This document shows, one piece after another, positions 1 through 5,887 of a DNA stretch of 6,561 nt; position 1 is the first letter of the stretch; every line of letters starts with the position of its first letter. The notes beneath the pieces are model-generated. The model was not told the origin of the DNA, ran no database searches, and was given only the letters and a program-made list of their open reading frames with translations. Position numbers and translations under genes: made by a program. The DNA comes from an uncultured Oxalobacteraceae bacterium. GTDB lineage: Bacteria; Pseudomonadota; Gammaproteobacteria; Burkholderiales; Burkholderiaceae. The stretch spans positions 1 to 6,561 of the forward strand of contig CAMLHI010000117.1 of the NCBI GenBank assembly GCA_946479705.1, written 5' to 3'.

Positions 1-207
1 GACGGCGTAGAACTGGCCGATCACGATCTCGCGCGTGGCGCCGTCGAACAGCTGGGTCCAGACCGTGGCGGGATCGCGCAGGTCGCGGTTGACCAGGGAA
101 GTCTCCAGCGGCGCCGTCTGGACCAGCTCAAAGCCCGGAATGGCAAACTCGGCGTGCGCCAGCGGGACGGCGCAGGCGGCGGCCAGCAACAGCAAGGTAG
201 ATTTCAT
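1..207 (-). CDS. Exported phospholipase D-like protein, N-terminal part only
   Basis: The first 69 codons of a gene that runs off the left edge. Residues 1-19 are a clear Sec signal peptide: Lys2, a Leu/Ala-rich core and an A-H-A cleavage site before Glu20. The mature start has the pattern F-E-L-V-Q-T-A-P-L-E-T, then L-R-D-P near 43-46, V-W at 49-50 and I-G-Q-F-Y at 63-67. This resembles the opening of PLD-superfamily proteins, where a 'V-x-S/T-x-P-x-E-T' strand and a 'W-x-x-L-x-x-A-x-x-x-I-x-I-x-x-F-Y' helix-strand precede the first HKD motif. The HKD motifs would lie outside the window, so activity cannot be confirmed. Known family members include cardiolipin synthases, phospholipases and nucleases (the PLD3/PLD4 type). 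The ATG at 207-205 is chosen because the two upstream ATGs are closed after three codons. No Shine-Dalgarno is visible, which fits translation coupled to the nucleotidase gene ending 12 bp upstream. Confidence 0.62.
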   Translation of the reverse strand, partial: MKSTLLLLAAACAVPLAHAEFAIPGFELVQTAPLETSLVNRDLRDPATVWTQLFDGATREIVIGQFYAV

Positions 208-225
208 CGTTTCATCGCTTCATTT
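202..225 (-). promoter_or_regulatory. Triple 8-bp repeat forming an ATGA stop/start ladder at the gene junction
   Basis: On the minus strand three near-identical 8-base units carry ATG at 223-221, 215-213 and 207-205. Each ATG is followed by A, giving ATGA. The nucleotidase stop TGA (222-220) overlaps the first ATG. That ATG opens M-K-R-stop, whose TGA (214-212) overlaps the second ATG. The second opens another M-K-R-stop, whose TGA (206-204) overlaps the third ATG, the start of the PLD-like gene. The bases are read directly. A role in translational coupling or reinitiation is inferred from ATGA overlaps known in bacterial operons and from the missing ribosome binding site. Confidence 0.5.
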
Positions 226-1902
226 GATTCTGGTGATGCGTCCCGCGCTCTCGGCACTCCCTGCAGGCTTGCCGGCGCGCTCGCGCTGTTCCAGGTAGGC
301 GGAAAACGCGTCGACATCGCGGATGGCGGTGTCGATCTTGTTCGTCGCTTGCCGGAACATCGGCAGATTATCACCTCCTTCGGACAGGAAGTTATTCGCG
401 GCGATACGATACACCCTGGCGTCGTCCAGGAGCACGCCCTCGACCATGATGCTGCCGGGGACCACGCGCTGGCCGCGCGGCCGGGTCGAATCCCAACTGT
501 AGCGCAGCGTGTCGGAGATCTGCAGCATCGAGCGGGTCGGTTCGCTGCCCTCGCCCCACTGCTGTTCGAGCAGTTCGCGCAGCTGGGCGCCGCGCATGTC
601 CATGATCACCAGGGTGTTCGAAAACGGCAGCATGGCTTGCACATGGCTGTATCGCACCTGCATGTCGGCGTCGACGTCGATATCCTTGCGCAGGCCGGCG
701 ATGTTCATGAAGCCGATCTGCACGCCCTGGGCGCGGGTGGCGGCCAGCACGGCGTCGGCCGCCAGGTCGCCCAGCGGCGCTTCGCCAGCCTCGTTGAGCT
801 TGCGCCCGCTCGAGCGCACGCCGAAATGCGCCACCGGGCGCGCCAGCACGGCATTGCTGCGCTCTTTCACGGAGTTGACGAAGGTGGCCATCTCGGGCAC
901 GGGCGGGAACGTGTCGGCGCTCATGAGCACATTGTGGACGTCGATGTCGCGCAAGGTGCGGCTGGCCGGGTCGACCGACAGGCGGATGCGCGAGAGCACG
1001 TGGCCGCCCATTTCGGCCTGGGTGATTACACGTTCGCCGAGCTTGCACTGAAAGCCGGTGTGGGTGTGGCCGCTGACGATCAGGCGCAGGGCCGGGTCGA
1101 GGCGCTTGGCGATTTCCACCACCGGGCCTTCGAGCTTGCTGCAATCGGGTTCGGCGAAGCCTTCGTCGGTGTGGCCGCCTTCGTGGATCAGCACCACGAA
1201 CACGGTGGCGCCCTTCGCGCGCACTTCGGCCAGCGCGGCGTTGATGGCGTCGGCTTCGTCGATGAAGCGCAGGCCGGCGATGCCGGAAGCCAGCACCACC
1301 GACGAGGTACCCTTGAGCACCGCGCCGATGAAGCCGACCTTCACGCCGCGCACCACCTCGATGCGCCAGGCCGGCAGCAGCGGCTTGCCGGTGCTGGTGT
1401 CGATGACGTTGGCGGCCAGGTAAGTGAATTTGGCGCCTTGGTAGGATGGGGCGAACTGGCAGGCCTTGTCGGGCCGGTTCGACTCGCAGCCGCCGAACTG
1501 CTGGCGCAGCAGTTCCTTGCGGCCCTGGTCGAACTCATGGTTGCCGACCGAGCTGACGTTCAGGCCGAGCATGTCGAGTGCGGCCAGCGCGGGCTCGTCG
1601 GCCCACATCGAGCTCAGCGCCGGGCTGCCGCCGACCAGGTCGCCGGCGGCGACGAACAGCAGCTCGCGGTCTTCGGCGCGCCAGGCGCGCAGGGCCGCGG
1701 CCAGCACCGCCACGCCGCCAGCCTGTACGCTCACTTCGGGGGCGCCAGCCTTGGGCGCGTAACTGAATTTGCTCGCTTCCAGATGACCGTGGAAATCGTT
1801 CATCGCCACCAGGTTGATGGCGATCGGCGGCGGTGGCGCGGTGACGCAGGCGCTGGCCAGGCAGGCGACGGCGATCCAGAGGGGGCGAAAAAAGTGTGTC
1901 AT
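220..1902 (-). CDS. Exported bifunctional metallophosphatase/5'-nucleotidase (UshA/CpdB-like)
   Basis: A complete 560-aa enzyme expected to hydrolyse nucleoside 5'-phosphates (possibly also cyclic or sugar nucleotides) to nucleoside and phosphate outside the cytoplasm. The N-terminal metallophosphatase domain (about 27-315) carries the dimetal ligands in order: N-D-F-H-G-H at 35-40, A-G-D at 86-88, G-N-H-E-F-D at 120-125, H240 and S-G-H-T-H at 277-281. The C-terminal 5'-nucleotidase domain (about 358-520) has G-D-L-A-A-D-A at 378-384, N400 to R405 for substrate, P-F-S-N-T at 426-430 and G-G-D-N at 509-512. The usual N-x-G-G-[IV]-R loop reads N-I-A-G-L-R, a mild deviation. Residues 1-19 form a signal peptide ending A-S-A-C19, a slightly weak lipobox, so a lipoprotein is likely. 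The ATG at 1902 is preferred over the one at 1998: the earlier start would translate through the terminator hairpin and bury the signal peptide. The ribosome binding site is weak. The PLD-like gene follows after 12 bp. Confidence 0.93.
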   Translation of the reverse strand: MTHFFRPLWIAVACLASACVTAPPPPIAINLVAMNDFHGHLEASKFSYAPKAGAPEVSVQAGGVAVLAAALRAWRAEDRELLFVAAGDLVGGSPALSSMWADEPALAALDMLGLNVSSVGNHEFDQGRKELLRQQFGGCESNRPDKACQFAPSYQGAKFTYLAANVIDTSTGKPLLPAWRIEVVRGVKVGFIGAVLKGTSSVVLASGIAGLRFIDEADAINAALAEVRAKGATVFVVLIHEGGHTDEGFAEPDCSKLEGPVVEIAKRLDPALRLIVSGHTHTGFQCKLGERVITQAEMGGHVLSRIRLSVDPASRTLRDIDVHNVLMSADTFPPVPEMATFVNSVKERSNAVLARPVAHFGVRSSGRKLNEAGEAPLGDLAADAVLAATRAQGVQIGFMNIAGLRKDIDVDADMQVRYSHVQAMLPFSNTLVIMDMRGAQLRELLEQQWGEGSEPTRSMLQISDTLRYSWDSTRPRGQRVVPGSIMVEGVLLDDARVYRIAANNFLSEGGDNLPMFRQATNKIDTAIRDVDAFSAYLEQRERAGKPAGSAESAGRITRIK

Positions 1903-1958
1903 GGTGAAAAGAATACCTGCAGAGCCGGTCTGGCGCCGCACCCATCGGGCGCGCGCGT

Positions 1959-1990
1959 AAAAAAGGCGGCTGGGATCTCGCCCAGCCGCC
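1959..1990 (-). terminator. Intrinsic terminator after the TonB-dependent receptor gene
   Basis: A perfect 10-bp stem pairs 1965-1974 (ggcggctggg) with 1981-1990 (cccagccgcc) around a 6-base loop. On the minus strand it is followed directly by six T residues (1964-1959). It lies 20 bp beyond the receptor stop codon. It has every hallmark of a Rho-independent terminator for minus-strand transcription. On the plus strand it would lack a T tract, so it is one-directional. Confidence 0.93.
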
Positions 1991-2010
1991 CTGCTCATGC
2001 CCGCCGCAGA

Positions 2011-5000
2011 TCAGAACTCATAACGCACGGTGGCCTGGATGGCCCATTGCGATTCGCCCTTGTTCTGCTTGACCACGTAATCCTCGACCTGGTCGCGCAT
2101 CTGGTAGACATATTTGCCATCCTGCATACCGGCATAGTCGACGAAACTGCGCGCATTGCCGCCGGCACTGGCGAAACCGACCTCGTTGATGCGGCCCCAT
2201 TTCTTGTTGAACATGTTGCCGACGTTCATGAAATCGAGGACGAACACGCCCTTGTTCTTTTTCCACAGGCCCGGCACTTCCTGGGCAAAGCGCAGGTCGA
2301 TGCTGTTGACCCAGGGAGCGAAGGAATCCTGGCGCCCGGTCACGCCGCCGACCGCACGGGCCAGTTCCTTGTTGCTGTTGACCACTTCCCAGAAGCGGGT
2401 TTCGTTGACCTTGCTGGTGGCCGTGTCGCCACGAAACACCACTTCGCCCGAACCGAAGGCCTTGGGGATGTACATCAGGTCGTTGGAGGTGATGCCGTCG
2501 CCGTTCATGTCGTTATTGAAGGTCCAGCTGTATGGCTTGCCGGTGCGGCCTTCATAGAATGCGCCCACGGTGGTCTTGTATTCGCCGAAGAAGCGCTTTT
2601 CCCAGGTCAGCGAGGCGCTGACGCGGTCGCGCACCATGTACGACGAGGGCGCCAGGTTCTCTTCGTTCGGATTGAAGATGGCGCGCCCGCTCCAGTTGGA
2701 AGCGGCGGTCGACGAGCTCAGGTTGCTGACCTCGGTGGCGTCGGTATAGGTGTAAGCCACATTCCAGCGCAGCGTCTTGTTGCGCGAATTGCCCAGCGAG
2801 AGCGTGGCCACGTTGCCGCCGCCCTTCTTGGTCTCGGTGACCTGGATGACGTTGCCGAAGGCCGCATTGCTGAGCGCGCGGTTGCGGTGGCCCGAGCAGG
2901 CGCCGGTGGTGGTGAAGCCGCCGGTGCCGTTGGCGCACGAGGCCGTGTAACCGGTCTCGGTCCAGAACAGCTGGCGTCCGTCCGGGCCGATGCGGGTCGG
3001 CGCACCCAGGTTCAGGTTCTGGAAATACAGGCCGGTGCGGGTCTTGGAGTTGAGGTACTCGACGCCCATGACCAGGCCGAACCATGGCAGCTCATGCTCG
3101 AAGGCCAGGTTGGCTTTCCACACCGAGGGCTGGCTCAAGCCGGGCTGCAGCAGATCGACGATCGAGACCGGGGTGCCGATGGCCTTCTGGGCGCGCGGAT
3201 CGGCACTGAAGATATTGTCGCCCAGGCAGGCGGCATTGGTACCGCCGCAGCCCAGGGTGTAGGTCAGCACGCCGGGATTGGCGAACGGGTTGCCGATCCA
3301 GACATTCAGCGCCGAGCCTTCGAACAGGCCGACACCGCCGCGCAGCTGGGTGGTGCGCGCGGTGTCGAAACGGTAGTTGAAGCCGAAGCGCGGCTGGATC
3401 AAGTCTTCGCCGTCGACGGTGATGGTGTTGTCGCGGCCGAAGCCGCCGGTCTCGCGCGTGATCAGGCTGGGGTTGGCGTTGTACACGCCGGGCACCACCG
3501 CCTGGGCCACCACGCTGTTGCGGGGCGGACGGTCGGCCGTGCTGGCGCGGTCATAGCGCAGGCCGTAGCTGATGTTCAGGCGCGGCGAGACGTTCCATGT
3601 GTCCTGCACGAACAGGCCGGTGTTGGCGAGCTTCCATACCGCCGCCGTATCGGCCAGGGTCACGCCCGGGTACAGCAGCTGCGCGGTATATTGCGTGGCG
3701 CGGCCGCGGGCATAGTTTTCCAGCACCGCCGCTTCGATCGTGGCCGCGCTCGAGGTCGAGCAATTGACCGCGCCGATCGCATACGTCACCGCCGCGCTCG
3801 AGTTGATACAGCCGAAGGTGTAGGTGCCGTTGACGTTTTGCAGGAACACGTTCGACATCTGATCTTGCTTGTAGTCGGCGCCAGCCTTGATTTCGTGGGC
3901 GCCGTGCACCCAGTTGGCGGCCGCGTAGGCGTCGTAGGCAGTGGTGTCGAGCTCGTTGGCCTGGCGGCTCACTTCGGTACCGAAGTTGATGAAGCGGGTA
4001 CCGGTGCGCACCGTGGCCGGCGTGCCGGCCGGCAGCGGGCCGGGGAAGCCGATGCCCACCGATGGCAGGTAGGCGTTGTTGAAATTCTTCTTGCCGCTGT
4101 CGCGCCGCGACAGCTTGACCTCGGTCGACAATTCCGGGGTCCAGTCGCTGAACAGCTGGACCACCGAGGAATCGATCGCCTTGGTTTCCGTCCACAGATA
4201 ACTGTTGAGCGAAATGCCGGTGGCCGAGTAGCCCGAGAATTGTGGCTCGGACTGGTTGGTACGCTGCCAGCGCAAGACCATGCGGTGCGCGTCGCTGATG
4301 TTCCAGTCGACCTTGATCAGGCGGTCCTGGACGGTCTGCTGCAGGCCGCTGGGCGGGACCGAACCGCCCGCATCGAAGCCATAGGTGTTCTTCGAGATCG
4401 CCTGCGCGCCGGCGATCGCCGACGGCGTGATGCCGACGTTGGTCAGCGAGCTGCCCAGCGGGCCGAAGGAAGGCGAAGCGCGCGAGCTGGACGAATCCTC
4501 GCCGCTAAAGAAGATAAACAGTTTATCCTGAATCAGCGCGCCGCCCAGGGTCACGCCGGTGGTCTTCTCGCTGAACGGTGCCGGCGGCGCATAGGTGCCG
4601 TCGGTGGCGTTGTAGCGGTCGCCGGCCATCTTCTCGTTGCGGTAGACGTGGTACACGCTGCCGTGCACGGTGTTGGTACCGGACTTGGTGACCGCGTTGA
4701 TGTTGGCGCCGGTGTAGCCCTTCTGGGTCACGTCGTAGTTCGAAATGTTCACCTGGACCGAGGCGATCGAATCGATCGAGATCGGCTGCTTGTTGGTGGG
4801 CAGGCCGTTGGCTTCCAGGCCGAAGGTGTCGCTGATGCTGACGCCGTCGATGGTGATGGAATTGAAGCGCGAGTTCTGGCCGCCGGCGGAAATCTCGCCG
4901 CGGTCCTTGTCGGTCTGCGACAGGCGCGGGTCGAGGCGGGCATAGTCGGACAGGCTGCGATTGATCGAGCTGAGCGCGGCCAGTTCTGTGCGGCCGACAT

Positions 5001-5421
5001 TGGTGCCGGCGCCCATGGCGCTCTTGTTAAAAGTGGCGTTGTTGGCCTGGCCGGTCACGGTCACGCGCTGCATCTCGCCCAGCTGGGCGTCGACGCTGGC
5101 GGTTTCGGCCAGCTGCAGGTAGATGCCTTCGCGCTTCTCAGTCACGCCGTCCTTGACGATGGTGATCGTGTACGGTCCGCCCACGCGCAAGCCGCGCGCG
5201 GCATAGCGGCCCTCGGCGTCGGTGACGACATTGCTGACCGAGCCCGATTCGTTGTGAACGATGGTGACCTTGGCACCGCCCGCGGGACGGCCGTCGCTGC
5301 TCGAGATACGCCCGGTAATACTCGACGAGGTATTTTGGGCCATCGCAGGTATGGCGGTAGCCAGCGCGAGCGACAGGGCTAGTGCCAGCTTGGTAAGCCG
5401 CACGCCTTTGTGATTGATCAT
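2011..5421 (-). CDS. Oar-like TonB-dependent outer-membrane receptor
   Basis: A complete 1136-aa outer-membrane transporter/receptor, typical length for the Oar-like family; substrate unknown. Residues 1-28 are a signal peptide (A-M-A before Q29). About 31-115 is a carboxypeptidase-regulatory-like beta-sandwich (S-I-T-G-R-I, then D-A-E-G-R-Y at 68-73 and a G-x-Y-T-I strand). A TonB-box-like R-V-T-V-T-G lies at 119-124. The plug follows at about 125-255, with I-T-I-D-G-V at 189-194 and a G-A-N-I-N-A-V-T-K-S-G-T-N stretch at 238-250. The rest is barrel strands and long loops, including D-M-N-G-D-G...N-D-L-M-Y-I-P at 971-986, a segment conserved in this family. The protein ends R-Y-E-F with the C-terminal Phe expected for BAM insertion. 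Its six cysteines form three close pairs. The ATG at 5421 has a GGGG Shine-Dalgarno-like run 6 bases upstream. A strong terminator follows. The long upstream gap suggests its own promoter and control. Confidence 0.96.
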   Translation of the reverse strand: MINHKGVRLTKLALALSLALATAIPAMAQNTSSSITGRISSSDGRPAGGAKVTIVHNESGSVSNVVTDAEGRYAARGLRVGGPYTITIVKDGVTEKREGIYLQLAETASVDAQLGEMQRVTVTGQANNATFNKSAMGAGTNVGRTELAALSSINRSLSDYARLDPRLSQTDKDRGEISAGGQNSRFNSITIDGVSISDTFGLEANGLPTNKQPISIDSIASVQVNISNYDVTQKGYTGANINAVTKSGTNTVHGSVYHVYRNEKMAGDRYNATDGTYAPPAPFSEKTTGVTLGGALIQDKLFIFFSGEDSSSSRASPSFGPLGSSLTNVGITPSAIAGAQAISKNTYGFDAGGSVPPSGLQQTVQDRLIKVDWNISDAHRMVLRWQRTNQSEPQFSGYSATGISLNSYLWTETKAIDSSVVQLFSDWTPELSTEVKLSRRDSGKKNFNNAYLPSVGIGFPGPLPAGTPATVRTGTRFINFGTEVSRQANELDTTAYDAYAAANWVHGAHEIKAGADYKQDQMSNVFLQNVNGTYTFGCINSSAAVTYAIGAVNCSTSSAATIEAAVLENYARGRATQYTAQLLYPGVTLADTAAVWKLANTGLFVQDTWNVSPRLNISYGLRYDRASTADRPPRNSVVAQAVVPGVYNANPSLITRETGGFGRDNTITVDGEDLIQPRFGFNYRFDTARTTQLRGGVGLFEGSALNVWIGNPFANPGVLTYTLGCGGTNAACLGDNIFSADPRAQKAIGTPVSIVDLLQPGLSQPSVWKANLAFEHELPWFGLVMGVEYLNSKTRTGLYFQNLNLGAPTRIGPDGRQLFWTETGYTASCANGTGGFTTTGACSGHRNRALSNAAFGNVIQVTETKKGGGNVATLSLGNSRNKTLRWNVAYTYTDATEVSNLSSSTAASNWSGRAIFNPNEENLAPSSYMVRDRVSASLTWEKRFFGEYKTTVGAFYEGRTGKPYSWTFNNDMNGDGITSNDLMYIPKAFGSGEVVFRGDTATSKVNETRFWEVVNSNKELARAVGGVTGRQDSFAPWVNSIDLRFAQEVPGLWKKNKGVFVLDFMNVGNMFNKKWGRINEVGFASAGGNARSFVDYAGMQDGKYVYQMRDQVEDYVVKQNKGESQWAIQATVRYEF

Positions 5422-5513
5422 GTATTACCCCAAAAGGACAAGATTGATTGAAGGCCAGGCGGCCATCGCTTTGAATTTGCTACGACTCTTTTACGCAAGG
5501 TGGTCGGCTAAAA

Positions 5514-5530
5514 CTTGCACGGCGTGCAAG
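5514..5530. promoter_or_regulatory. Perfect 17-bp palindrome, candidate operator
   Basis: The bases read cttgcacg-g-cgtgcaag: two 8-bp arms that are exact reverse complements around one central base. It sits about 93 bp upstream of the receptor ATG, where a regulator of that gene could bind. As RNA, one loop base is too few for a stable hairpin and no T tract follows, so a DNA-binding site is more likely than a terminator. The regulator is unknown. Confidence 0.4.
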
Positions 5531-5738
5531 GATACTGGTCGATTGTGTCATTGCGATGACGCCCTCGCTTTATCCGGCTGCCCTATTTTTCATCGATTTC
5601 AACCAACTATGATGCAAGCCGTACTTTATTGACAAATACGTTTTGCCTTCTTGATTTATATGCCGCGCGTATAAATAAGCGAAATTTGTGTCGCCAAGCA
5701 GCAGTTCAGGGCCAATTTCCCGCATAACTATGTAGAAA

Positions 5739-5744
5739 ATTATA
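5739..5744 (-). promoter_or_regulatory. Candidate -10 box (TATAAT) on the minus strand
   Basis: An exact TATAAT hexamer reading toward the receptor gene. The sequence 16-18 bases upstream does not resemble TTGACA and there is no TG extension, so the promoter call is weak. If used, it would give a leader of roughly 310 bases. A weaker alternative is TTGTCA (5635-5630) with CATAGT 18 bases on. Confidence 0.18.
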
Positions 5745-5785
5745 AATCTCGACTACGAGGCAGGGATTTCATTCGTGGCAAAAGC

Positions 5786-5799
5786 TAAACATATGTTTA
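5786..5799. promoter_or_regulatory. Perfect 14-bp AT-rich palindrome, candidate operator
   Basis: The bases read taaacatatgttta, an exact self-complementary 14-mer. It lies about 40 bp upstream of the candidate minus-strand TATAAT and about 90 bp past the deaminase stop. AT-rich palindromes arise by chance more easily than GC-rich ones, so the regulatory role is only possible. Confidence 0.25.
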
Positions 5800-5887
5800 T
5801 CATGAAACGCAAATGTGTAGCAAGATGACCACAAGGCCCCAATCGGGATGGCTGGCGCCGCGCTTGGCGGTTCCCGGACGGGCTATG

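Larger units (their letters stand above)
5422..5887. other. 466-bp AT-richer intergenic region upstream of the receptor gene
   Basis: No convincing gene is seen on either strand. A 72-codon plus-strand frame at 5414-5632 has no recognisable protein character and begins inside the receptor start. The stretch from about 5580 to 5820 is clearly richer in A and T than the flanking genes. It holds palindromes (separate entries), a 7-bp inverted repeat atttata/tataaat at 5654-5660 and 5670-5676 around a GC-rich 9-base core, and a 5-bp inverted repeat gtcat/atgac at 5547-5560. Just below the deaminase stop (5821-5887) only short GC-rich hairpins without a T tract occur, so no intrinsic terminator is called there. 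The region probably carries the receptor promoter and its operators. Confidence 0.6.

Noticed and set aside
1903..1998. Longer nucleotidase form starting at ATG 1998 (32 extra residues)
   Set aside because: The extension would encode the terminator stem and move the signal peptide away from the N-terminus. The ATG at 1902 places the hydrophobic segment and the Cys correctly.
2488..2511. EF-hand or dockerin-like calcium loop in the receptor (D-M-N-G-D-G at 971-976)
   Set aside because: The spacing of the last acidic residue does not fit a canonical calcium loop, and the segment continuing into N-D-L-M-Y-I-P is a familiar conserved piece of Oar-like receptors. It is not reported as a separate domain.
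154..5382. A 1742-codon plus-strand reading frame that could be called a giant protein
   Set aside because: It lies exactly antisense to two well-supported genes and part of a third, crosses their intergenic terminator, has Ala/Gly/Val/His/Asp-rich sequence with no domain or motif, and is explained by rare TTA, CTA and TCA codons on the sense strand.
5414..5632. 72-aa plus-strand frame in the intergenic region
   Set aside because: It overlaps the receptor start, has no ribosome binding site or recognisable protein features, and seems a chance frame in a region of regulatory character.
5629..5661. Plus-strand promoter from a perfect TTGACA at 5629-5634
   Set aside because: At 17 bases spacing the -10 position reads TGATTT (2 of 6). 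The nearby TATATG needs a spacer of 22 bases, and no plus-strand gene follows. An antisense or small RNA cannot be excluded but is not supported.
5821..5887. Terminator for the adenosine deaminase gene
   Set aside because: Several short GC-rich pairings such as CCCG/CGGG and GGC/GCC occur, but the loops are too small or stems too short, and no T tract follows on the minus strand.
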